Assembly: GCF_009687845.1 (NCBI RefSeq)
Contig: NZ_BLAD01000041.1
Location: 62,001-126,000 of the forward strand
Reading direction: 5' to 3'
Origin: Acrocarpospora corrugata
Lineage (GTDB): Bacteria > Actinomycetota > Actinomycetes > Streptosporangiales > Streptosporangiaceae
Length of the DNA: 64,000 bases
Each line of letters opens with the position of its first letter. Within the stretch, counting starts at the first letter, position 1. The position numbers and the translations under genes are program-made. The notes beneath the pieces were generated by a model, which had not been told where the DNA came from, made no database searches, and worked only from the letters and a program-made list of their open reading frames with translations. Of the stretch, positions 15,493 to 23,983 are shown piece by piece.

Positions 15493-16913
15493 GCGAGTTG
15501 CTGACCCCGGCGGAACTGCGGACGCTGTTCCTGTTCGAGTCGCTCGACGACGGCAAGCTGGCCGTGCTGGCCGAGCACGGCCGGGTGGTGCGGTATCCGG
15601 CCGGCGATCCGGTCTACGGCGAGGGCGAACCCGCCACCTGCTTCGTCGTCCTGCTCGGCGGGGTGATCACGCTCACCCGGCGGATCCACGGCGACGAGGT
15701 GGAGGTCGCCAGAACCGAGCAGCGCGGCGTGTACGGCGGCGCCACCCAGACCTACCTCGGCGACCAGGTCGACCAGGTCTACATGAACACCATGCACGCG
15801 GTCAGCGACGTCACGGTCTTCGAGGTGCCCGCCGACCTGTTCGGCCGCTGGACCCGCGAGTGGTTCCCGATGGCCATGCACCTGCTGGAGGGCCTGTTCT
15901 TCGGCATGCGCGCCAGCCAGACCATCGTGGGAGAGCGGGAACGCCTGATCGCGCTCGGCTCGCTGTCGGCCGGGCTCACCCACGAGCTGAACAACCCGGC
16001 GGCGGCGGCCGTCCGGGCCACCGCGGTGCTGCGCGAGCGGGTCACCGGGATGCGGCACAAGCTCGCGATGATCGCTGACGGCCGCCTGGACGGCAGCCGC
16101 CTGCACGACCTGGTGGAACTTCAGGAGTCGGCGGTGAAGTGCGCCGCCAACGCCCCGCAGCTGTCCGCGCTGGCCACCAACGACGCCGAGGAGGAGGTCG
16201 CCGACTGGCTGGACGACCACGGCGTGACCGCCGGCTGGGACATCGCGCCCACCCTGGTCGCCGGGGGCGTCTCGCCTGGCTGGCTGGACCAGGTCGCCAC
16301 CGCGATCGGCCCGGAGAACCTGGAGCCCGCGGTGCGCTGGCTGACGTACACGATCGACACCGAACTTCTGATGGGGGAGATCGACGACGCGGTCACCCGG
16401 ATCTCCGGCCTGGTCGCCGCCGCCAAGCAGTACTCCCAGCTGGACCGGGCCCCGCACCAGATCGTGGACGTGCACGAGCTGCTGGACGCGACCTGCACCA
16501 TGCTCCAGGCGAAGATCCCGCCCGGCATCCGCATCGTCAAGGAGTACGACCGCGGCCTGCCGCGGGTCCCCGCCTACGCCGCCGAGCTCAACCAGGTCTG
16601 GACCAACCTGATCGACAACGCCATCAGCGCGATGGGCGAGTCCGGCACGCTCAGCGTCCGCACCAGCCGCGACCCCGGGAACTTCATCGTCGAGATCGCC
16701 GACACCGGCCCCGGCATCCCCGCGGACATCCGCCCCCGGATCTTCGAACCCTTCTTCACCACCAAGGCCGTCGGCGAGGGCACCGGCCTCGGCCTGGACA
16801 TCTCCTACCGCATCGTCGTGAAAAAACACCACGGCGACATCCGCGTCGAGTCCAGCCCCGGCGACACCCGGTTCCGCGTCTACCTGCCCTTCGAGGAAGA
16901 GCCGATTCAGTAG
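15489..16913 (+). CDS. Histidine kinase with cyclic-nucleotide-binding sensor domain
   Basis: Residues 1-140 of 474 form a cNMP-binding-like jelly roll ([20 protein letters not shown]). The kinase core follows with H165 in [10 protein letters not shown]-box [15 protein letters not shown]1 DTGPGIP, F-box FEPFFTTK and G2 [11 protein letters not shown]. No membrane segment is present, so it senses a cytoplasmic ligand. It overlaps the receiver-flavoprotein gene by four bases, and that receiver is the obvious partner. Its last bases overlap the convergent DUF4032 gene by seven. Confidence 0.9.
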   Translation: MSELLTPAELRTLFLFESLDDGKLAVLAEHGRVVRYPAGDPVYGEGEPATCFVVLLGGVITLTRRIHGDEVEVARTEQRGVYGGATQTYLGDQVDQVYMNTMHAVSDVTVFEVPADLFGRWTREWFPMAMHLLEGLFFGMRASQTIVGERERLIALGSLSAGLTHELNNPAAAAVRATAVLRERVTGMRHKLAMIADGRLDGSRLHDLVELQESAVKCAANAPQLSALATNDAEEEVADWLDDHGVTAGWDIAPTLVAGGVSPGWLDQVATAIGPENLEPAVRWLTYTIDTELLMGEIDDAVTRISGLVAAAKQYSQLDRAPHQIVDVHELLDATCTMLQAKIPPGIRIVKEYDRGLPRVPAYAAELNQVWTNLIDNAISAMGESGTLSVRTSRDPGNFIVEIADTGPGIPADIRPRIFEPFFTTKAVGEGTGLGLDISYRIVVKKHHGDIRVESSPGDTRFRVYLPFEEEPIQ

Positions 16914-18133
16914 AGCGTCTCCTCCAGGTCGCTGATGAGGGCCTTCTCGTCGGGTTTGTGGACCAGGACGTTCTTGATGTAGGAGGCGACGGCGGTGGTC
17001 AGGCCGACGTCCTTCTTGGCCGACTCGGACATGTACCAGCGGTGGTCGAGGACCTCGTGGAAGAGCTCGGCCTGTTCGAGCTTGCCGCGCAGGGCCGCCG
17101 GGATGGCCGTGACGACCGGGCGGAAGACCTCGGCCAGCCAGCGGTGGGCGACTATCGCCTCGTCCTCGTGGGTGAGGTCGTTGGAGATGCGGAAGGAGTC
17201 CAGGTCGTTGAGGAGGCGGCGGGCCTGGTTCTCCTCGGCGTCCAGGCCGGTCAGGCGGAGCAGGCGGCGCTGGTGGTGGCCGGCGTCGACGACCTTGGGG
17301 CGGACGATGAGGCGGCCGGTGCCGGCCTTGCGGCGGACCATCATCTCGGCGACGTCGAAGCCGAGCGTGTTCAGGCGGCGGATGCGCTGGTCGACGATGT
17401 GCCAGTCGACCTCTTCGATGATCTCGTCGGAGTTGAGCTCGTTCCACAGCCGGTGGTAGCGCTCGACGATCTGCTCGGCGAAGACCATCGGGTCGATGGA
17501 GGAGTGCAGCAGGCCGCCGGCCTCCAGGTCGAGGAGTTCGCCGTAGATGTTGATGTGCGCGACCTCGATGTCGTGGTGGCGCTGGCCCTCGCTGATCATC
17601 GGGTGGAGTTCGCCGGTCTCCGCGTCGACCAGGTAGGCGGCGAAGGCGCCCGCGTCGCGGCGGAACAGGGTGTTGGACAGCGAGCAGTCGCCCCAGTAGA
17701 GGCCGGTCAGATGCAGCCGGACCAGCAGGACGGCCAGGGCGTCGAGCAGGCGGGTCAGCGTCTCCGGGCGGAGTTTGCCGCACAGGACCGCGCGGTAGGG
17801 GAGGGAGAACTGGAGGTGCCTGGTGACCAGGGCCGAGTCGAGCGGCTCGCCGTCCAGGCCGGTGCGGCCGGTGACGACCGCGACGGGTTCGACGGCGGGG
17901 GTGTCGAGCCGGGTCAGATCCCAGAGCAGCTTGTATTCGCGTTTGGCGTAACGCTCGCAGATCTCCTTGATCGCGTAGACCCGGCCGCCCAGGCGGGCGA
18001 ACCGGACCACGTGCCGGGAGATGCCGCGGGGGAGCGCGACCAGATAGTGCTCCGGCCACTCTTCCAGCGGGATGTCCCAGGGCAGCCGGATCAGGTCGGG
18101 ATCGCTGGGGGCGCCAGTCATCTGCAGGGGCAC
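16907..18133 (-). CDS. DUF4032 (kinase-fold related) protein
   Basis: The 408-residue product carries the DUF4032 pattern: RVYAIKEICERYAKREYKLL, then LTGLYWGDCSLSNTLFRRDA where W-GD-SLSN stands in place of a kinase catalytic loop, then YLVDAETGE in the metal-loop position. This resembles lipopolysaccharide-kinase-like folds, but no activity is established. GTG 18133 has AGGAG seven bases upstream and is preferred over ATG 18121. It diverges from the DUF885 gene. Confidence 0.85.
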   Translation of the reverse strand: MPLQMTGAPSDPDLIRLPWDIPLEEWPEHYLVALPRGISRHVVRFARLGGRVYAIKEICERYAKREYKLLWDLTRLDTPAVEPVAVVTGRTGLDGEPLDSALVTRHLQFSLPYRAVLCGKLRPETLTRLLDALAVLLVRLHLTGLYWGDCSLSNTLFRRDAGAFAAYLVDAETGELHPMISEGQRHHDIEVAHINIYGELLDLEAGGLLHSSIDPMVFAEQIVERYHRLWNELNSDEIIEEVDWHIVDQRIRRLNTLGFDVAEMMVRRKAGTGRLIVRPKVVDAGHHQRRLLRLTGLDAEENQARRLLNDLDSFRISNDLTHEDEAIVAHRWLAEVFRPVVTAIPAALRGKLEQAELFHEVLDHRWYMSESAKKDVGLTTAVASYIKNVLVHKPDEKALISDLEETLY

Positions 18134-18211
18134 CGAATTGCTCCTATTTAGGGGACTAACGGGAACAGTGTGACCGATGTCGGTGCGGTTGGGGAAATGT
18201 AGGGTCGCGAC

Positions 18212-19789
18212 ATGACGCTGCTGGATGAGTTCGTGGACTGGTATCTCGACCAGTATCCGGTCCGGGCCGACCTGCTCGGCGCGGACGGGTACGACCGGAC
18301 GCTGGGAGACTTCACCGAAGCCGGGTTCGCGCGCAGGGAACGCGCCGCCGAGCTCTGGCTGGAGCGCCTGGCCCTGGTGGTGCCGGCCGATCTGGACGAT
18401 CGGATCGATCACGAGCTGGCGCTGTCGTACCTGCGCGGGGCGGTCGCGAGCGCGCGCTGGCCGGACTGGCGGCGCGATCCCGCGCCGTACCTGGGGGCGG
18501 TGTTCGGGTCGCTGTTCACGCCGTTCCAGCAGCGGCTGCGGCCGGAGGCCGAGCTGGTGGAGGCGGCGCTGGCCCGGCTGGCCGAGGTGCCAGGCGTGCT
18601 CGCCGCGTGCCGGGACAACCTCGATCCCGATCTCGCCGCCGACCTGCTCGTCCGCCGGGGTCTGGACCAGGCGCTCACGGCCCGGCGGTTCCTCACCGAG
18701 ACGATCCCCGGCGTGGTCGAGGATCCGGCGCTGCGGGCCAGGCTCGCCGCGGCGGCGGAACCGGCGGCGGACGCCTTCGACGAGCTGGCCGGCTTCCTGG
18801 CGGAGTTCAGGGCGGGCGGCACCTGGCGGATGGGCGAGGAGCTCTACTCGGCCCTGCTGCGCGAGCGCGAACTGCTCGGCTACGGCGCCGCCGAGCTGCA
18901 CGAGAAGGGCCAGGCCGAGTGGGCCGCGCTGGACCTGCGGATGGGCGAGGTCGCCGGGCGGCTGGGCGCGGACGACTGGCGGTCCGCGATGGAGTCGCTG
19001 ATGGACGACCACCCGCCGACGCTGGCGGCCATGCGCGAGGAGTACGAGGCCGAGACCTTCCGGGCCCGCGACTTCGTCCGCGACCACCAGCTGGTCACCT
19101 TCCCGGACGGCGAGGAGTGCTTCGTGCTGCCCTCACCGGAGTTCCAGCGCCCGATCCTGGCCGTCGCCAACTACCTGGCCCCGCCACCGCTCACCCCCTC
19201 CCGCACGGGGGTGTTCTTCGTCCCCTACACCCCGGACGGCTTCACCGAGGAGCAGGTACGGCAGCGCCTGCGCACGAACTCGCGGGCGCAGATGCCGTCG
19301 ATCGCGGTGCACGAGACCTATCCGGGGCATCACTGGCATCTGGCCTGGATGGCGGGCAACCCCCGGCGGGTACGGAAGATCTTCCGGACGCCGTACTTCG
19401 CGGAGGGCTGGGCGCTGTACGTGGAGCGGATGATGCACGAGCAGGGCTACTTCGCGACCCCGCAGACCGAGCTCGCTCATCTGGACTGCCGGATCTTCAG
19501 GGCCGCCAGGATCGTGGTGGACACCGCGCTGCACTGCGGCGACATGACCATCGAAGAAGCCGAGACGTTCATGTCGACGAAGGCGTCGCTGTCGCCGGGG
19601 ACGGCCAAGGGCGAGGTCAGCCGGTACTGCGCCTGGCCGACCCAGGCGCCGTCCTACCTGACGGGCGCGATCGAGATCGAGAACATCCGCGCCGAATTCG
19701 ACGGCGACCTACGGACATTTCACGATGTGATCGCGGGGAGCGGGGGATTGCCGCTCGGCCTGGCGCGGATGGCGGCGCTCGGGAAATGA
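18212..19789 (+). CDS. DUF885 metallopeptidase-like protein
   Basis: The 525-residue product ends in the typical DUF885 zinc region: HETYPGHHWH (HExxxH) followed about 36 residues later by FAEGWALYVERMM, whose Glu would be the third zinc ligand. The N-terminal two thirds are helical. No signal peptide is seen, so it is probably cytoplasmic, with a peptidase-like role inferred from the zinc motif. The start lies close behind a TAGGGT box, so the mRNA may be nearly leaderless. Confidence 0.85.
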   Translation: MTLLDEFVDWYLDQYPVRADLLGADGYDRTLGDFTEAGFARRERAAELWLERLALVVPADLDDRIDHELALSYLRGAVASARWPDWRRDPAPYLGAVFGSLFTPFQQRLRPEAELVEAALARLAEVPGVLAACRDNLDPDLAADLLVRRGLDQALTARRFLTETIPGVVEDPALRARLAAAAEPAADAFDELAGFLAEFRAGGTWRMGEELYSALLRERELLGYGAAELHEKGQAEWAALDLRMGEVAGRLGADDWRSAMESLMDDHPPTLAAMREEYEAETFRARDFVRDHQLVTFPDGEECFVLPSPEFQRPILAVANYLAPPPLTPSRTGVFFVPYTPDGFTEEQVRQRLRTNSRAQMPSIAVHETYPGHHWHLAWMAGNPRRVRKIFRTPYFAEGWALYVERMMHEQGYFATPQTELAHLDCRIFRAARIVVDTALHCGDMTIEEAETFMSTKASLSPGTAKGEVSRYCAWPTQAPSYLTGAIEIENIRAEFDGDLRTFHDVIAGSGGLPLGLARMAALGK

Positions 19790-19792
19790 GCC

Positions 19793-20431
19793 TCATTCTT
19801 TTCTGGGGAAAGTCGGTGGGTTGAGGGCGCGGTCGACCACGTCGGCGAGTTGGGCGTCGGTGAGGATGGTGGGTTCGCCGATGGTGAGGGAGCGGACGTA
19901 GAGCTCGCAGAGCCATTCCAGAAGGCGGGTCGCCTCGAAAGCGTCCCCCAGGGTCGCGCCGACGGTCACGCCGCCGTGGTTGGCCATCAGGGCGGCTGTG
20001 CGGCCTTCCAGGGCGATGCGGACGTTCGCGGCGAGTTCGGGGGTGCCGTAGGTGGCGTAGTCGGCTACGCGGATCGTGCCGCCGAGGAGCATGGCGTTGT
20101 AGTGGATCGGGGGGAGTTCGGTCATCGTGCTGGCTACGACGGTGCCGAACATCGAATGGGTGTGCACGATCGCGCCGGCGCCGGTGGCGGCATAGACCGC
20201 CAGGTGCATCGGGGTCTCCGAAGAAGGCTGGCGATCGCCCTCGACCAAGTGGCCGTCAAGAGAGACGATCGGGCAGTCCGCAGGTTCGAGCACGTCCAGG
20301 GCGACTCCGCTGGGGGTCACCGCGACCAGGCCGCCGTCCCGGGCGCTCAGGTTTCCCGAGGTCCCGATGACCAGACCCAGTTCGGCGGCGCGGCGGCCGT
20401 ACGCGCACAGTTCGCGGCGCAATTCCAGCAT
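19793..20431 (-). CDS. Class II aldolase/adducin family protein
   Basis: The 212-residue product has the class II aldolase core: LGLVIGTSGNLSARDGG for substrate phosphate, SSETPMH with the catalytic Glu, VHTHS and NHGGVTVG for the zinc histidines. It is closest in layout to L-fuculose-phosphate aldolase, but the sugar is not determinable. ATG 20431 lacks a ribosome site; a TTG at 20449 is the alternative. A DasR-like operator lies 37 bases upstream, so it may be controlled together with the divergent sugar importer. Confidence 0.85.
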   Translation of the reverse strand: MLELRRELCAYGRRAAELGLVIGTSGNLSARDGGLVAVTPSGVALDVLEPADCPIVSLDGHLVEGDRQPSSETPMHLAVYAATGAGAIVHTHSMFGTVVASTMTELPPIHYNAMLLGGTIRVADYATYGTPELAANVRIALEGRTAALMANHGGVTVGATLGDAFEATRLLEWLCELYVRSLTIGEPTILTDAQLADVVDRALNPPTFPRKE

Positions 20432-20467
20432 GACCGCCAATCTAGGCAATCGTCCAAAATAACTCCA

Positions 20468-20483
20468 GCCGGTCTATACCAGT
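20468..20483. promoter_or_regulatory. DasR-responsive element (dre) 1
   Basis: GCCGGTCTATACCAGT matches the DasR consensus A(G/C)TGGTCTAGACCA(G/C)T at 13 of 16 positions. It is near the aldolase promoter and 244 bases before ngcE. DasR is the GntR-family N-acetylglucosamine regulator of actinomycetes. Confidence 0.55.
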
Positions 20484-20622
20484 TACCGTTATGGTGTACA
20501 CAACACACCTTCAAGACGGCAAACCATCAGCCGGTCATCCTACGTTTATAAGTGGACATAACCAGGCAAAACGGCGGGATAGAGTGCGACGATCGCGCGG
20601 ATTCATCGCAGTCGGGTCACGG

Positions 20623-20638
20623 GTTGGTCTAGACCGAT
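20623..20638. promoter_or_regulatory. DasR-responsive element (dre) 2
   Basis: GTTGGTCTAGACCGAT has the perfect TGGTCTAGACC core and matches the dre consensus at 12 of 16 positions. It lies 89 bases before the ngcE start. Placement before an N-acetylglucosamine-type importer makes a DasR site likely. Confidence 0.65.
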
Positions 20639-20674
20639 CTCGAGCTCTTGACGCCTTCGTGAGCTAGCCGTACG

Positions 20675-20701
20675 TTCCTCAAACGTTTAGGAAACTTTCC
20701 T
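20675..20701. promoter_or_regulatory. Overlapping palindromes upstream of ngcE
   Basis: AAACGTTT (20681-20688) and AGGAAA-C-TTTCCT (20689-20701) sit side by side just before the ngcE ribosome site; TTCCT/AGGAA also flank the first one. A CpG-centred palindrome of this type suits a LacI-family repressor, a second possible layer of control. Confidence 0.35.
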
Positions 20702-20726
20702 AATTGATCCCCGCCAGGAGAGTTGC

Positions 20727-22175
20727 ATGACCAACACGCCCCGCGAGATCACGCGTCGCCAGATGCTGCGCCGCGTCGGCCTCACCGCCCTCGTGGCCGG
20801 CCCCGCCGCCGGCTTCCTGAGCTCGTGCGCCACCTCCGGTGGCTCGGAGGCGGCCCCCACAGCCGCCGCGTCCACCGCCGCCGCCACGTCCGCCAGCAAC
20901 CCGTTCGGGGTCAAGGCCGACGCTCCGCTTGAGGTCGTGATCTTCAAGGGTGGGTACAGCGACGAGTACGCCACCCAGTCGCACGAACCGCTGTACAAGA
21001 AGGCGTTCCCCGGCGCCACCATCAAACACCAGGGCATCCAGACCATCGGTCAGACCCTGACCCCGCGCTTCGCCTCCGGCGACGTGCCCGACGTGGTCAA
21101 CAACTCCGGCACCGACGCCCTGGACGGCGGCGCCCTGATCGGCGCCGGCCAGCTGCTGGACCTGACGCCGCTGTTCGAGGCCCCCTCGGTCGACGACCCG
21201 GCCAAGAAGGTCAAGGACATCATCGTCCCCGGCACCATCGAGTCCGGTCTGGGCGGCGACCCCGCCAAGCCGTACACGCTGAACTACGTCTACACCGCCT
21301 ACGGCCTCTGGTACGACTCGGCCCTGTTCGCCAAGGAGGGCTGGACCCCGCCGAAGACCTTCGACGAGTTCAAGACCTTCGCCGAGGCGGCCAAGGCCAA
21401 GGACGTCGTCCCGTTCGCGTACGCGGGCAAGAACGCCTCGTACTACGCGTACTGGATGATCCTCATCTCGGCCGCCAAGATCGGCGGCAACGAGATCCTG
21501 CTGAACATCGACAACCTCGCGGACAACGCGTGGAACAACGATGCGATCAAGCAGTCCGCGGCGGCCTGGGCCGAGATCGGCAAGTTCATGGACAAGTCCT
21601 ACGAGGGCTTGATCCACACCGAGGTGCAGACCCAGCAGAACCAGGGCAAGATCGCCATGTACCCGTCGGGTTCGTGGCTGGAGGCCGAGCAGGCCAAGGA
21701 CACCCCGGCCGAGTTCAAGTACGCGGTCGCGCCGACCCCCAGCGTCAGCGCGGCCGACAAGATGCCGTACGAGGCGGTCCGCGCCGCCGCGGCCGAGGGC
21801 TTCGTCGTCCCGGCCAAGGGCAAGAACGCGCAGGGCGGCCTGGAGTACCTCCGCCAGATGCTGTCCAAGCAGGGCGCCAAGGACTTCACCGAGCGCACCA
21901 AGAGCCTCACCGTGGTCATCGGCGCGACCGAGGGCCTGACCCTCTCGCCGGGCCTGCAGAGCGTCGCCGACATGCAGACCGCGGCCGGCCAGAACGTGGT
22001 CACCTTCTCCACGTTCGAGGGCTGGTACAAGGAGCTGGAGACCGAGCTGCGCAAGCAGACCAACGCGCTGATGTTCGGCCGCATCTCGGCCGAGGAGTTC
22101 GCGACCAAGATGCAGGAGGCCGCGGACAAGACCAAGAACGACTCCTCGATCACCAAGCAGACCCGGAACGTGTGA
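20727..22175 (+). CDS. ngcE: Sugar-binding lipoprotein of NgcE type
   Basis: The 482-residue solute-binding protein starts with a twin-Arg signal (ITRRQMLRRVGL) and a lipobox ending LSSC, so it is an exported lipoprotein. After an Ala/Thr-rich tether comes NPFGVKADAPLEVVIFKGGY and a family 1 carbohydrate-binding fold closely resembling NgcE, the N-acetylglucosamine/N,N'-diacetylchitobiose receptor of streptomycetes. AGGAGAG precedes ATG 20727. Two permease genes follow; the ATPase is missing, as in ngcEFG, where a shared MsiK-type ATPase is used. Confidence 0.85.
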   Translation: MTNTPREITRRQMLRRVGLTALVAGPAAGFLSSCATSGGSEAAPTAAASTAAATSASNPFGVKADAPLEVVIFKGGYSDEYATQSHEPLYKKAFPGATIKHQGIQTIGQTLTPRFASGDVPDVVNNSGTDALDGGALIGAGQLLDLTPLFEAPSVDDPAKKVKDIIVPGTIESGLGGDPAKPYTLNYVYTAYGLWYDSALFAKEGWTPPKTFDEFKTFAEAAKAKDVVPFAYAGKNASYYAYWMILISAAKIGGNEILLNIDNLADNAWNNDAIKQSAAAWAEIGKFMDKSYEGLIHTEVQTQQNQGKIAMYPSGSWLEAEQAKDTPAEFKYAVAPTPSVSAADKMPYEAVRAAAAEGFVVPAKGKNAQGGLEYLRQMLSKQGAKDFTERTKSLTVVIGATEGLTLSPGLQSVADMQTAAGQNVVTFSTFEGWYKELETELRKQTNALMFGRISAEEFATKMQEAADKTKNDSSITKQTRNV

Positions 22176-22179
22176 TCCG

Positions 22180-23115
22180 ATGCGGCATGGCAAGCTGACG
22201 CCTTCGGCGCTCCGCAGGTACGGCTTCATCGTCTCGTTCCTGCTGCTGCCCCTGGCGCTCTACATCGTCTTCTTCGTCAGCCCGAACCTGCAGGCCATCC
22301 AGCTGGCGTTCACGAACTCGCGGGGCATCTCGCCGACGTTCGCGTACGTCGGGTTCGATAACTTCACCCGGCTGTTCGACGACGATGTGTTCTGGGCGGC
22401 GGTCCGGCACCACGGCGTCATCCTGCTTGCCATGCCGCTCCTCTCCCTGCTGATCGCGCTGTTCTTCTCCTTCCTCCTGAATCTGGGCGGCGGGCAGCGG
22501 AACGGGCGGATGGCGGGGGTCTGGGGCTCCGGTTTCTACAAGGTCGTCTTCTTCTTCCCGCAGGTGCTGGCGGTCGCCATCGTCGGCGTGCTGTTCCAGG
22601 CGATCCTGCGCCCGGACAAGGACGGCATCCTCAACAGCGCGCTCGCCCTGATCGGCGTCGACCCGGTCGGCTGGCTGATCGACCCCGACCTGGCGCTGTG
22701 GACCATCATCGGGGTGGCGGTCTGGCAGGCCGTCGGCTTCTACGTGGTGCTGTTCTCGGCCGGCATGGCCTCGGTGCCGAAGGAGATCTTCGAGGCCGCG
22801 GCGCTGGACGGCGCGAACCGGTTCACCCTGTTCTTCCGGATCACCATCCCGCTGATCTGGAACACCGTCCAGGTCGGCTGGGTCTACCTGGGCATCGCCG
22901 CGTTCGACTGCTTCGCCCTGGTCCAGGTGCTCTCGGTGGACCGCGGCGGCCCCGACAACGCCACCACCGTGCTCCCGCTGGAGATCTGGCGGCAGGCGTT
23001 CAGCTACTACCGCTTCGGCTACTCGTCCGCGATGGGCGTCGCCCTGGTCTTCCTGGTGCTGACCTTCGCGGCGCTGACCCTCAGGGTGACCCGGCGCGAG
23101 AGGATCGAGTTCTAG
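22180..23115 (+). CDS. ngcF: Sugar ABC transporter permease (NgcF type)
   Basis: The 311-residue membrane protein has six predicted helices beginning with GFIVSFLLLPLALYIVFFVS, and the EAA loop EAAALDGANRFTLFFRITIP that contacts the ATPase. It starts four bases behind the binding-protein gene and is followed three bases later by the second permease, so the three are one operon. Confidence 0.85.
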   Translation: MRHGKLTPSALRRYGFIVSFLLLPLALYIVFFVSPNLQAIQLAFTNSRGISPTFAYVGFDNFTRLFDDDVFWAAVRHHGVILLAMPLLSLLIALFFSFLLNLGGGQRNGRMAGVWGSGFYKVVFFFPQVLAVAIVGVLFQAILRPDKDGILNSALALIGVDPVGWLIDPDLALWTIIGVAVWQAVGFYVVLFSAGMASVPKEIFEAAALDGANRFTLFFRITIPLIWNTVQVGWVYLGIAAFDCFALVQVLSVDRGGPDNATTVLPLEIWRQAFSYYRFGYSSAMGVALVFLVLTFAALTLRVTRRERIEF

Positions 23116-23118
23116 ATC

Positions 23119-23982
23119 ATGGCCAATTCCTCCGCGACCAAGCGCTCCGGGCCGGGCGTCTTCGGCGGCCTGTCCCATCTCGCGCTGTTCATCTGGACGA
23201 TCCTGACCGTCGCCCCGATCATCTACACCTTCCTGAGCTCGTTCAAGACCAACACCGAGCTGTTCGGCGGCCGGTCGCTGGCGCTGCCGGAGAACTTCCA
23301 CTGGGACGCCTGGGGGCGGGCCTGGGAGACCTCCCACATCGGCCAGTACATGGTCAACACGGTGATCGTGGTGGCCATCTCCACCTTCTTCACCATGCTG
23401 TTCGGCTCGATGGCCGCCTACGTGCTGGCCCGGTACCGGTTCTTCGGCAACCGCCTGATCTACATCCTGTTCGTCTCCGGCCTGTCCATCCCGCCGTTCC
23501 TGGCCCTCTCCTCGCTCTACAAGGTCGTCGACAACCTGGGCCTGCTCGGCACCCACGCCGGCGTGGTGCTGGTGTACGTGGCCTTCTCGATGCCGTTCAC
23601 GGTCTTCTTCCTGGCGTCCTTCTTCCGGTCGCTGCCGGACACGGTCGCCGAGGCCGCGATGATGGACGGCGCGTCGCACACCAGGACGTTCTTCCAGATC
23701 ATGATGCCGATGGCCAGGCCGGGCCTGATCAGCATCACGATCTTCAACGTGATCGGCCAGTGGAACCAGTACCTGCTGCCGATCGTGCTGCTCCCCGGCG
23801 ACAAGCAGGACCTCTGGCTGATCACCCAGGGCATCGCCAACATCTCCACCAGCGCCGGCTACGAGGCCGACTGGGCGGCGCTGTTCGCCGCGCTGAGCAT
23901 GGCGATCATCCCGATCCTGATCGTCTACGTCATCTTCCAGCGGCAGATCCAGTCCGGCCTGACCGCGGGAGTCGGCAAGTAG
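23119..23982 (+). CDS. ngcG: Sugar ABC transporter permease (NgcG type)
   Basis: The 287-residue MalG-like permease has six helices and the EAA loop EAAMMDGASHTRTFFQIMMP. It completes the heterodimeric channel with the preceding permease. Its stop is one base from the stop of the convergent LAL regulator. Confidence 0.85.
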   Translation: MANSSATKRSGPGVFGGLSHLALFIWTILTVAPIIYTFLSSFKTNTELFGGRSLALPENFHWDAWGRAWETSHIGQYMVNTVIVVAISTFFTMLFGSMAAYVLARYRFFGNRLIYILFVSGLSIPPFLALSSLYKVVDNLGLLGTHAGVVLVYVAFSMPFTVFFLASFFRSLPDTVAEAAMMDGASHTRTFFQIMMPMARPGLISITIFNVIGQWNQYLLPIVLLPGDKQDLWLITQGIANISTSAGYEADWAALFAALSMAIIPILIVYVIFQRQIQSGLTAGVGK

Positions 23983-23983
23983 C

